From positions 19,452,031 through 19,516,030 of the forward strand of contig CM040099.1 of the NCBI GenBank assembly GCA_022496805.1: a stretch of DNA of 64,000 bases, read 5' to 3'. A model generated the notes under the pieces. That model had not been told where the DNA came from and did no database searches. It saw only the letters and a list, made by a program, of their open reading frames with translations. Below are positions 9,927 through 20,500 of this stretch, piece by piece; positions within the stretch are counted from its first letter, which is position 1; the number at the start of each line of letters is the position of its first letter. The translations under genes and the position numbers were made by a program. The stretch comes from Pohlia nutans. Its lineage: Eukaryota; Streptophyta; Bryopsida; Bryales; Mniaceae.

Positions 9927-10370
9927 ATGGCTCTCTCGTTGTTCGGCGGCCGTGGCTTCGATCCTTTGGAGTTCGGCAGTGTGTGGGATCCGCTCTCAGG
10001 GCTGGACAAGAGCGTGGCCTCGCGTGACGCGTATGCCGTTGCCAACACGCAGATCGATTGGCGCGAGACGGGGGAGGCGCACATTTTCAAAGCCGACCTG
10101 CCGGGGATGAAGAAGGAGGACGTGAAAGTGCAAGTGCTGGAGGGGAAGACGCTGGAGATAAGCGGGGAGAGAAAGAAGGAGGAGGTGCAGAAGGGCGATA
10201 CTTGGCATCGCGTGGAGCGAGCGAGCGGCGGGTTCTTGAGACGGTTCGGGCTGCCTGAGAACAGCAATGTGGACAAAGTGCAAGCGCAGGTGGTGGACGG
10301 AGTGTTGACGGTGACGATTCCGAAAGTGGAGAAACCGAAACCACAAGTGCGTCGGATCGAAATATCGTGA
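9927..10370 (+). CDS. Class I cytosolic small heat-shock protein, copy 3 (147 aa)
   Basis: Same family and length as copy 1: N-terminal arm to residue 40, alpha-crystallin domain about 41-133 and terminal RIEIS with the I-x-I motif. The start is the ATG before ALSLFGGRG; upstream in-frame codons from 9894 are leader sequence that is not conserved. Substitutions relative to copy 1 include DKS at 27-29, Tyr36, Leu104 and Gly108 (Arg in the other copies, inside the FRLPEN motif). Gly108 replaces a strongly conserved Arg of plant class I sHSPs and may affect dimer packing; that is inference. The leader has lost about 75-85 nt just before the ATG relative to copies 1 and 2. The promoter carries an extra heat-shock element cluster. 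Confidence 0.94.
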   Translation: MALSLFGGRGFDPLEFGSVWDPLSGLDKSVASRDAYAVANTQIDWRETGEAHIFKADLPGMKKEDVKVQVLEGKTLEISGERKKEEVQKGDTWHRVERASGGFLRRFGLPENSNVDKVQAQVVDGVLTVTIPKVEKPKPQVRRIEIS

Positions 10371-10599
10371 GGTGCGAGATTTGGCAGGCCAGGGCAGACA
10401 AGAGTGATGAGCATGAGATTTTGCAGTGTCCTAAGTGAGATGAAACCTTTACAAGCAGAGTATGAATTTCCGTTGATGTAAATAAAAACTTTGGATATTC
10501 AGCTCTGCAACTGAAGAGATCCTGTTTTTTGCTAAGAATGATAGTAAATCATGCATGTTGATAAGTGTCTTTTTTGCACATTGATGATACATAGAAACA

Positions 10600-10860
10600 A
10601 TGCAGAGATTAGCCTGATGTGAGGTGCTAGATGTGGCAAGCCAGAGTGTTGAGCATGAGAGTTTCCGTTGTCCTTTGAGTTCAAACCTTTGTAGACGATG
10701 AATTTTCAACGATTTACATAAGAATTTGGATATTCGGCTCCTCATTGGAAGAAATCATGTTGTGCTAAGAATGATAGCACATCCTGCATGGATGTGAGAG
10801 CGTCTCTTTGCATGTAGAAACGTTCTGATTAATCTGAGGTCGGTATGATCACAAGAGCAT
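10600..10860 (+). repeat. Partial second copy of the sHSP 3' UTR
   Basis: After the 3' UTR of copy 3 (10371-10590) a diverged second copy follows. It has GATGTGAGGTGCTAGATGTG at 10616 and repeats the features 'gagcatgaga', 'gatgaatttt' and 'ggaagaaatcatgtt'. It looks like a local duplication, or the relic of a further sHSP unit that has lost its coding region. Confidence 0.6.
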
Positions 10861-11299
10861 GTGAGTTAGTGCATTCTTAAGCTACACTCCTTATTTTATT
10901 CGGTGTTATCTTTTATTTAATGTAACACCAAAATAGTGTAACAGAGAGTAACGTATTGAATTCTTTTTGTTTGGATCGTTTACCTTAGACCAGCATCACG
11001 AATCATTTTGTATGAGGAATCACTCAAGCAACTGCTTATCAACATGTGATCTGAAGATTAGTAAATGAGTTTTGATCATTAGCTACATTAGTTCATGGTG
11101 TTACCACTCAATAACCTATGATATGTATCATACAAAACACAGATATAAGAGCGTGCGCACATTTCCAATGACAGGTTTAAGGGAGACATGTTGCTTTTTG
11201 TTCAGAGCTTTTAAGAGCAGAGTATAGGTTTAGCAATGGTTGATCAATGTCCAACGCGATTGGGATCACACTTTGGTTTTTGAACGCCGCTTGCCATAC

Positions 11300-11820
11300 C
11301 ATGACGCTCTACCACTAGTATGTAATACTGAATCTTAGGAATGCTGCGGTTGTGTTTGGTGTTACACCTTGTGAGAAGAGTGCTATACCTTATTCAATAT
11401 AGAGTTTACGTCCCACATGAACGTGGATCTGTTTTTTGAGGCTTTAGAAGCAATTCAACCGTAACCCATTCGTGAAGGACGCCCTTAAACTCCATCTATC
11501 ATTCATGCAACTTTTCCTCCATTTAAGTACATTATTCATCCATCAAGTACACTAGTACAACTATTTCTCATCCATTTGGTCACCTGTTACAAAATATTTC
11601 ATCCATCGGCTCATGGGTTTTGTCGCGTAGCCTTCCTCGTTCCCTACCGGGAACTTGGCAGTTACTCTATTCATTGTTCATTTTCCATAGATAGTTTAAA
11701 ACTATATGCATGTATATTCTATTCAATTGTGAATTACACTTTGAATTTTATGTCACAATTGGTATTACATGGAGTATTAGAGGTTGTGTACATAATTATG
11801 AGGTTGGGACATAAATTTAG
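11300..11820. other. Non-coding spacer after the sHSP array
   Basis: Homology to the inverted sHSP copy 4 block ends near 11290. The remainder shows no convincing gene and no element ends. Confidence 0.4.
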
Positions 11821-12110
11821 GATCAAGGCAACTACGGTACATCACACAACTAGCTACATGATAAGCAAAAGTTGCCATTTGTGTCTTTCCAAACCTTTAA
11901 TTACCCATTCCTAATCCCAATATAAGGACCTATGAGAGTCTAGTAGCAAGTTATGGTGCAACTATATTCAAAACTTTGAAAATGTTCATAACTTATTCAC
12001 ACAATGTTCAAATAATGCATTGATGCCACAGTGCATTGGAATTCACTTTCACTTGTCAACATGATTCAATAGCGGGTGTCAAAATTCACAAAACGAGCCG
12101 ACTAACTAAA
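11820..12110. repeat. Dispersed repeat, copy 1 (inverted match at 28.5-28.8 kb)
   Basis: Segments such as CATCACACAACTAGCTA (11838) and TGTTCAAATAATGCAT (12005) occur in reverse complement at 28500-28800, in matching order. This indicates a diverged repeat family of about 290 bp. The ends and class are not clear. Confidence 0.55.
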
Positions 12111-14835
12111 ACCGCACAACAAGGGCTATAGTAGATGTGCCAATGACCACACATTCCCAAGGACCGTACAGTTCCAAAAACAAGCCAATGACTGCATAGT
12201 TGCACCGCACGATTCTAATAGAAATATATTGTTCTCGAAAAGACCAAAAAAGAAGTGGTTAGTCGCGTAGTGTCTGCCTTAATATTTACCCCGTATTTAC
12301 TTTTATGACTTGTTTACACTATTTAGCCGTGTAACTCCTAATAACTCTTGAAAATGAAGTATTTCTGCAGTCTCTCCCTTGAAGAGTGGGGACAACAAAC
12401 ATGCATTTCACAGCATGTTTCACAGCAAACATACATTTCACAGCATTCAGACTTGAGCAGTTGATCTCACACTACAATATAGTATTATACTAGAACAAGA
12501 TGGAAACTAGCTTGATCGGTGTGGCGCCTCTTGATTGCCCAAACTGTTGGCTTTTGGGCCATAAAATGCATCTTATCAAGTTGTGAGATACTTATCAACT
12601 GTAGAAACCTCCACCTTATTCAGCTTAACATGAACCATGGTAACATATCTTCTACTTAAAAAGACTCATTATGTAATCTCAGAATGAATTACTCCAAACT
12701 CTGAACATTAGAACAACGATTTCTCTCCAAACCTGAAGAAATTGATACCTCTTCAATAACTGGTGGTAGCTAGTATCCACCAACTGAAGAGAGGATGTGT
12801 AACAGGGGATTTTTTTGGGGCGAAATATTGCCAAGTTGCAAAAAAAAAAAAAAAAAACAAAAACTGGATAAAACATGGCCAAAAATCACGAGGTTTTTCA
12901 CCTAAAACTCTAAATAAAATTTCCTAGATGAAACAGCTAGAATGGATGAAAATAATGCAAAATTATAGATATTTGATATTTTCTATCCAATCTTTTCTTG
13001 TGCTAACCCATTCTAACCTCTATTGTTCAAAAAAAGAAAAAGAAAATAACAAATGACAATGTGCAAAGAAAGGAAAACAAGACAACAAATAACACTTATT
13101 ATGTAGAAAGAGGAGCCTGTTCACCATACATAAACAAGTGAACACTATGCCTAAGCAGTGGAACGCAAAGATTACCATCTCAAACTGAACGCTAACTTAC
13201 GTGGTCAAATCCAGGAGCACTAACTACTTACATGTCTGTACTCACTACATGGGTACAGTCTAACCTTCCAAGGCTGAGAAAAACTGCTCAACCTTCCAAG
13301 TTTTCAGTGTGACCACCACCCGTGATCACTGTAAAAAAACAGCCCCTGTATCACCTGCCACTGTATCTGGGCCTTCAGGGGGAAGCAAGTATATGTATAA
13401 ACATATTCATCCAATCAGTACAGTACACCTGTTCCTAGAGAAGAAGAACGAAGAATGTCTATAGAAAAGCTTGCCTATCTGGAAGGATGTACAAATGAGT
13501 AGAAAGCAAGCCCTGTGTATGTTCAGCTAATGAGTCCCATGACTATTACATGTTATATCTATCACACATAAATGAACAAAAAATGGTCAGACGTTGGGAT
13601 TTGATCATCCACTTCGCTACTTACAAAATGCCATTCTTCAACTATATGGCAATGTAGTACCTGCAAAGCACATAATCACAAACGTGCTCAGTTACAGAAA
13701 TGAAAGAGGAATGTATGTGTATTGTACAGTTGGGTACAAGATGGTTACAAATTCTGGATCCAGTTGAGATTTGTGGGAACTTTGGAAGGCCCCCGTATGC
13801 TAAAAAATGAACGGGATTTCAAATTGTAAATTGCATTGGAATCACACTAAAGTCTAAATTATCATCATTACTATTACTTATTCTGTACTTAAATGCAAAA
13901 AATCTTTGACTATCTTCCAAAGGTTCACTATGAAATGATAGAAAGTGTATAAAAGAAATCTAAACTGTTGTATGATTTTGGATTATTCTTTTTTAACCTA
14001 TCATGAAGTTGAAGCACGCTTCATTGCAATTCCAATGCAATTTGTGGTTTCAAAATCAGTTCATTTTTGAGCATGCTAGAGCTTCCTAAAGATTGTTGAA
14101 CTTTCTAGTGAAAAGTGATTGAAAAATTCGTAAGCATGTTGTACCTGACTGTACATAGCAAAAAAGGAGCAAGGAAATTACATGTTGAAAGGCGAGGGGC
14201 AGGAAAATACTGACCTTAGCTCAAGTTTCTCCATTTGAGTTTGAAAAGCAGCAACTGAAATCCAGTGTAGTCCGTCAACTACCATGCCCGGCTTGATAAA
14301 GATAAAATCTACTTCAGAAAACAGAACGCTTGTTGCAAAAGAACTGCCACCTGGGAGTGTTTCCGAAACCTCTACCAATAGTGCCAGTCACCTGCATCCA
14401 AGCATATAATAATAGAGTCCCCGTGCCATATTATATGCACATCCGTCCATCTTTGTATGTACCCTTGATTGTAACTGTGCAGAGAACCGACTGATCTCCC
14501 TCTACCCGCTATCAAATGAATGCACATAAAAACTATGGAATACACTATTTATCCTATTGCACAATCCATGCAAGTTGATCTAGCTATTTACAAAAACAGC
14601 CCACAGATGTGTGCTGTTTCTACACCGGATGCCTGTACAGAGATGCCACTCAAAAATCGCAGCATCCCTGCTGTCCATCCTTGTTCCTACACCTACGAAT
14701 TGGACACCATGTGATTGATGTGCAAGGACTGTCATAACATCCTTGTCCACATGGATCAAAAGTATTCCAGTCCCTGAAGTTTTGAAATCTTTCCAAAAAA
14801 CTACCATGAAAACTTCTTCCTCCTCTTCTTGATGG
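12110..14835. other. Non-coding interval 3' of DCP2
   Basis: No protein family is recognised on either strand. A poly-A tract lies at 12840-12857. The 13.1-14.8 kb part is less AT-rich than the intergenic repeats. It could be transcribed as distal 3' UTR, or part of an unrecognised RNA gene, downstream of DCP2. Two splice-like junctions are visible near 14200 and 14390 but no reading frame links them. Confidence 0.35.
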
Positions 14836-14839
14836 TTGT

Positions 14840-15425
14840 CATGCGGCATGGCTGCGCATCATGCAAGCCCAAAGCTAAGGATGATCCTGTGAGAGACAGG
14901 AAAGCGGTAAAAGTAGACAGAAAACCTGAGCAGGCTTCCTTCCTTCTACCAAGTGAGGTTCTACTCTACTTTTTTTCCCATGCTGATGTCCACAGAAGGA
15001 CTGTTGTCACATCGTCCAAGTGATCAGAAAACTTCCAGCTCCTGTAGTTTTCAAAACTACCAATGGATGCCTGTTGTTGTTCTTCTTCTCCCTTTGGCTG
15101 TTAGGTGGGTGAAGGGCCATCACAGGATCTAAAATCTAAGGATGATCCTGTAAACACAGAAAATCGGTAAAAATAGACAGAAAACTGAGGAGGCTCTTTC
15201 TATGAAGTTCTACTCTATGCTAATGTGTGTGAGTCCGCAGAAGGACTGTTGTCACATCGTCCAAGTGATCAGAAATCTTAAGACTCCTGTAGTTTTCAAA
15301 ACTACCAATTCTGAACCTCCAGGTCGGAAGTACCATGAATGCCTGTTGTTGTTGTTCTCCCTATGGCTGTCAGGTGGGTGAAAGACCCAAGAATCTAAAA
15401 TCTAAGGATAAAAGTACAACAGAAG
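14840..15425 (-). repeat. Tandem repeats (~265 bp) in the DCP2 3' region
   Basis: The words CTAAGGATGATCCTGT (14875 and 15139), AGAAGGACTGTTGTCACATC (14995 and 15239) and ATGCCTGTTGTTGTT (15067 and 15339) recur in the same order, with a period of about 245-272 bp. Two full copies and one partial copy lie immediately downstream of the DCP2 stop on the minus strand. Confidence 0.75.
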
Positions 15426-15454
15426 GAGGAGGCGAAATGCACACCATCTTCAAG

Positions 15455-16636
15455 CTAGCCATCCAGCTGCTGAAGGATGCGAGCGAAATCGAAGCGGAAA
15501 TTGCGAAAAGCGTTTCCCGGAGGGCCGTTGAGAACGGCCTTGGGAGCTGCGGGAGGAAGAGGAAGAGGCTGAGACTGAGGTTGCTGAGGTTGCTGAGGTT
15601 GCTGAGGTTGCTGAGGAGGTGGAGTTTTAGGAGCAGTACGAGGAGAGTTTTTGGGAGAGTGCTTGGGAGTGGTGTTGTTTCGTTTCGGGGAATTTTGAAT
15701 CTTCTCCGACGAGGGAACAGGCGCGGCCACAGCCGCAGGCGCAGCAGGCATCACAGCATTCACGTAGTTCTGCGATCCGCCGGAAGACCCCAGATGATTA
15801 TTATTGTTGTGCTTTACTTTCCACACCGTCACGCCCGGCAGCGGCACCGCGCGCTTCGCGGGCCGCTTCTTGGCGATCCAGCTCTTGAGCGGGGTCACGA
15901 ACGGGAACACCATGAAGTACTTCAACCCCGTGGGACCGCGATGGTGCACGATGGATTCCCCGCTCGCAGTGGGGAGCTCGTCCACGCGGTGCCAGGCAAT
16001 CTCGCTCACTTCTTTCTTAGTCTGGGGCGCGAACACCGTGTCGTCTTTCGCGCCCGGAATGATGTACAACCGCATCCGCTGCTGGCCCAACACGAACTCC
16101 AAGTGATCTTCCAATCTCAACTTCGGCTGCACGTCGTACCCCGTCTCCTCAATGACCTCCCGGATGGCGCACACGTGATCCTCCTCGTTCTTGTTCTTCT
16201 TGCCTCGCGGGAAGCTCCAGCTCGCGCCCGCCTTCCACCCCTTCACCAACAGGCAGCGCTCTAGGGTTTCGTCCAGGATGATGGCGCCCATGACGGGCAC
16301 CCGCGTCTTGTACGTCGTGAAGTCCTTGTAGATGTCGTCGATCTGCGTGAGGTAGGGGCGGAGCGCCCCGCAGCTCTGGAACATGAGCGACGTGAACTCG
16401 CGAAGCGTGAGCGATTTCAACGCCATGTTCTGCTCCATCGCGTTATCTTCATAAAACCAGTGCGCTTGCTCCACGGAGAATAAGATGCGCTCGAACGCCT
16501 GGAGCTCCTCCTCCGGCACGTTCAGCACGAAGCGGCTGCACAGATCGTCCAGCAACTCCTGCGAAGGGAGTTGCGTTCGTTGCGGCGGCCCATTGCCGCT
16601 CGCCGTCCTCACTATCGTCGTCGTCGTCCCCGCCAT
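15455..16636 (-). CDS. mRNA-decapping enzyme subunit 2, DCP2 (393 aa, single exon)
   Basis: Catalytic Nudix subunit that removes the 5' m7G cap of mRNAs in cytoplasmic P-bodies, with DCP1 and activators. The start is the ATG at 16636; the frame stays open upstream but has no ATG there. The DCP2 regulatory domain lies at about 24-110 (SQELLDDLCSRFVLNVPEE; FYEDN; LTLREFTSLMF). The Nudix fold starts at 113 and the Nudix box is 145-167 (G145, E151, R159 E160, E163 E164, G166). The general-base segment and box B region end near 240. A low-complexity Pro/Gln tail (PQQP repeats) follows, and the protein ends with FRNFRFD plus a helix, the conserved plant C-terminal motif, so the frame is complete. 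No intron interrupts the coding region, whereas flowering-plant DCP2 genes have several introns. It diverges from CNX1. Confidence 0.93.
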   Translation of the reverse strand: MAGTTTTIVRTASGNGPPQRTQLPSQELLDDLCSRFVLNVPEEELQAFERILFSVEQAHWFYEDNAMEQNMALKSLTLREFTSLMFQSCGALRPYLTQIDDIYKDFTTYKTRVPVMGAIILDETLERCLLVKGWKAGASWSFPRGKKNKNEEDHVCAIREVIEETGYDVQPKLRLEDHLEFVLGQQRMRLYIIPGAKDDTVFAPQTKKEVSEIAWHRVDELPTASGESIVHHRGPTGLKYFMVFPFVTPLKSWIAKKRPAKRAVPLPGVTVWKVKHNNNNHLGSSGGSQNYVNAVMPAAPAAVAAPVPSSEKIQNSPKRNNTTPKHSPKNSPRTAPKTPPPQQPQQPQQPQQPQSQPLPLPPAAPKAVLNGPPGNAFRNFRFDFARILQQLDG

Positions 16637-17581
16637 CGCTCGCCAAACCCTATTGCGCTGTGCATCCAAACGATCGTCTCTCCCAAACACAAAATGCTCA
16701 GGAAACTTCCAGAAGGAAAGCAAAACCCGTTTCAAGAGAGATATTCGCCGGTTGATTCGTTTCGGGATCTCATCTGGGTCAAACCAAGTCTGCCCCTCTT
16801 TTTCTTTTACCAGTGTATATGTACGCGGCGCCAGTACAAACTACAAAGTAAAAGTTAGGGGTAGCTCGCCACGTCTGGCGCTTCGTCACTAAGCTTAGTT
16901 TAGCTGGCGGGGTTTTGTTTGTTCTGCCATTCTAGCCCCCACTCCCGAGTCTCTTTCTTTCATTCTTTGCCGACCTTGCTCGTCTCGACTGTCGCTTTCT
17001 GTGTAGATGATCGATCTGTATTCATTGCGGGGTATGTTTCTTTCACATCAATTGTGCTTTACCTTCCAGAGCTTGAGATTTTCCTCGTATTTCGTAATGT
17101 GGATTGAGCCGGCCGCTTGTGTTTTTTAAGTAGAAATTTCTTTTACGTTCAATTTCATGACCATTTCTTCTTCATTTCACAATCAAAACCTCGAATCCTT
17201 TCTCCTATACGGGTGATTGAAGCGTGAAACCCCGGTTGAGGTTTTGTGTAGGTTTCGAGGTTTACAATCTGAGCCTCTTTTTTGTAGCTTTTGTTCTTGT
17301 GTTGTCACACTTTTTTTCTTTCACACCTTTCCTGCCATTTCACGAGGAGCTTGTTTCGTTGAGCGAGATTTTCCTCGTATTTCGTAATGTGGATCGGGGG
17401 ATGAGTGCGTTCGTAATTGTGTTTTTTGTTCAATTTCATGAGCATTTCTTCTTCATTTTACAATTAAAACTATGAATCCTTGGTAGGAAGCGTGAAACCC
17501 TGGTTGAGGTTTTGTGAGGTTTGCAATCTGAGCCTCTGTTTGTTCTTGTAGGGATTGTCTTGGGAATCAGTAGCAGTAGCT
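16637..17581. promoter_or_regulatory. Divergent promoter interval DCP2/CNX1 with internal tandem duplication
   Basis: 945 bp separate the two ATGs. The CNX1-proximal half is duplicated: GAGATTTTCCTCGTATTTCG at 17075 recurs at 17365, and AGCGTGAAACCC at 17221 recurs at 17489 (periods about 268-290 bp). Poly-pyrimidine stretches are frequent. The sequence just before the CNX1 ATG (TTTGTTCTTGTAG) resembles a splice acceptor, so CNX1 may have an intron in its 5' UTR. Confidence 0.65.
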
Positions 17582-20500
17582 ATGGCGATCGATGCAGAAG
17601 CTCCGATGCCATCGTTAGTATCCGTGCAGCAAGCCACCAGCATCATTCTGTCCATTGCGAAACGATTGTCACCTGTGACAGTTCCTTTACACGACGCTCT
17701 GGGCGCTATTTTAGCTGAGGACATCGTCGCTCCTGAGCCTCTTCCACCCTTTCCAGCCTCAATTAAGGTAACTTTGCATTCTACAAAAAAAATTATACAC
17801 ACTTCTGTTTTCATTTCTTTGTAAGCTTGGAGCTCAATTGCAGCTCCAAAACCATGTCCCAAAGTTATTGTCCAACTTGGTATTTCTTTGAGCCAATTTC
17901 ATTGATCATATTGTAAGAAACATGAGTAAAAAAGGTTCCAAATTATGTCACTAGAATGATTGAAGAACATTAGAGGTAACCGAAAAGAAGGCCATGGAAC
18001 TTCCCTTTTCAACCTCCTTCTAACCTCTCTTTTCAGCTATAATTGGGTTGAATAGTGTCGTGTCATAACTTGTCCCTTGTGGGCCATGGGCTTGGAGCTT
18101 TGGTAGGAGGTGTGGGAGTCATCATGAGGTGTGGAGAATAATGGCAGTGGCTTGCTTTAGATTGTCTCCCAACTGATCATGAACTAGTTTTCGGTCTATT
18201 TATATTTCAATACGAGTTCAAGAGGAGTTCAAGAGGAGTTTGCTAAAACTTTCTTAGAGAAGTATTTTTTTGACCTACTTAAAAAAGCACTTTCAACTTT
18301 GGGACGGAGGGAGTATGTGAAGTTGATGATTAGCAAAATTTGGTGTCACAAACTTCACGTAAGACTGAGGTGATGGAGCTTGTGCAGGATGGCTATGCCG
18401 TGGTGGCATCGGATGGGCCAGGAGAGTATCCAGTGGTTGCTGCAGCGAGAGCAGGAGATGATTGTTCTCAGCTTCACTTAAAGCCTGGCACTGTCATTTA
18501 CATCACAACCGGAGGTTTGATACTTATCTTCCCTTTTGCAAACGGAATTTTTCATGATAAGTGAGAATCCCTGTAACTCTGCTTTGATTCGATGCATATG
18601 GCATATTTCGTGAATTCGAGCTAATCCGAGAGACCATGTGGGTTTAGGGTTTAAGGTTCTTCAAGGTTTTAACCCCTGTAGGACCAAGAAGCCTGAACTG
18701 GAACTCATTTTTTTGAGTGAGTTTTATGTGGAGTTTCTTTAATTCAAATTTGTTTGTTTTTTTGACCAACACATGTAGTGCTCTTCACTGATTGTGATGA
18801 TATAAAATTTGGTGCATTTTCACAGTATGATTGATTGAATTTGTCATTTTCAAACTGTGAATCCTTGGTCCTTTAGGGGTTGAAGAAAAAGCGTGACTGG
18901 GAAAAATTGCGTTGTTGAAGTATGTCCTTTCTTTTTCTAATAGACATACTTGAATAGAGCTCCTAGTTTTGAAGACAAACCAAATTGTAGACTCTTTCTG
19001 AACTTTTTATTTTTTTGTGTTCATCTCAAACAGGACCTGTGCCAGACGGTGCTGATGCAGTTGTGCAGGTTGAAGATACAGAGGTTGTGGAAGACAATGG
19101 GGTGAAGAAGATTCGAATATTGAAAGCAGTCACAAAAGGTCACGACATTCGGCCTGTGGTAATACTTGGATCACTACCATATTTTTCATTCTTCCAAGTT
19201 GCAAGAGATAATGTAGAATCTGCTTCCGTTTTAACCCTTAAAGGACCATGAATTCATGGTTTTAAATTGACAAATTCAATCATTCATATTATGAATAATA
19301 TAATTCAGATGGGACCAAATTTTATATCACCGGAATCAGTGAAGAACATTGCATGTGTTGATCAAACACACTGTAAATAAATTTGAACAAAAGAAACTCC
19401 ACATAGAACCTAGTACTTAAAACTGCTAAAAAATTATGAAGCCCAATCTGGGCTTTTTGGTCCTTTAAGGGTTAATATCATTGTGGCACTGGAAGGTTTA
19501 AAAAGGAGGCTCTGTCCCAAATATTTGAACAAATTTCCAAAATAATTTTTAATTAGTGAAGTAGCATAAATGTGTACTATAAGATAATATATGTTGTATT
19601 AGTATAGTGCATCGCTTGCAAAATGAGATTTTTCTTAGCTTGGTTAGTGTTGTGAAATGGTATGTTTTGAACCATCTCAATCAGACTTAGCTGAGCATGT
19701 GTGGGTGACGCAGGGTTTTGACATTGCCCAGGGTGCTAATATACTTAAAGAAAACGAAAGAATAAGGGCAGGAGAAATTGGCCTGCTGGCTACAATTGGT
19801 GTTTCTCACGTGAAGGTAACATTCTCGTCAGTACCCTCAGTTTTGACCTAAATTAATTTCCTCATTTTTGTCAAAAAGTGCCACGTGATCTTGGTTTAGG
19901 GTGACGTGGACCCTCAAAATCTGACGTCGAAATTCCATTTGTACACTGGGCTGTCTGAATCTGTACGGTATCTAGGCTTGATTCAATAATCCCTAGGTGC
20001 CCAAGCTAAAAATAGAAATTCCACTTTGGAAGGTAATAGTAGCTTTCGAAACATATTGCTATTAAAGGGGTGTGAGAGTGCAAGCTTGCGACGCGGTTCC
20101 TACATGTTGGCATTTTGTAATGCACATTTGCAATTGCAAGACCGTCATTAAAACAGTTGCATTCTACTTGCGAGTTGAAATTGTGGGGTGGAACCATTTC
20201 CCTTCAAGGAGATAGGGGCCACGTCCTTAGTCAAAAGCTTACTGCAAAGCTTGTTGCAAAAGCGAGGGCAAATACTTGCACTCTGACACCCCTTATTGTT
20301 AAAAAGTGTAGGATATTAGATGTGGAAGCATGCGTGTAGGGATTAACTCCTAAAGGATTAAGTATTCATGGTTTTAATATGTTAAATTTAATTGATGATA
20401 TTGTGAAAAATATAATTCATTAGGGACCGAATTTTACATCACTAGAATCAGGGAAGAACATTGTATGTGTTGGTAAAAATAAATAAATAAATTGAACAAA

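Larger units (their letters stand above)
1..11300. repeat. Tandem segmental duplication carrying three sHSP genes
   Basis: Three units of about 3.8-3.9 kb can be recognised by aligned 5' flank, promoter, gene and 3' flank (ATG to ATG spacing 3908 and 3783 bp). The far-upstream part of unit 1 (from base 1) matches unit 2 from about 4635. The motif around 734-760 matches 5022-5050 and the flanks of 7435 and 8904. The 3' flank after copy 1 (to about 3577) matches that after copy 2 (to about 7410). Units differ mainly by inserted miniature elements, each of which leaves an empty site in a sister unit. The exact outer boundary on the left lies outside the window. Confidence 0.85.

Noticed and set aside
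14178..14378. Minus-strand 66-codon frame with a plausible exon end at 14215
   Set aside because: I could not match it to any family or connect it to another exon; left as part of the non-coding interval.
15335..16264. 309-codon plus-strand frame opposite DCP2
   Set aside because: Arg/Leu/His-rich shadow of the GC-rich DCP2 coding strand, which has clear Nudix and C-terminal motifs.
16637..16735. N-terminal extension of DCP2 upstream of the ATG at 16636
   Set aside because: The frame is open but has no ATG there, and the extra residues do not resemble DCP2.
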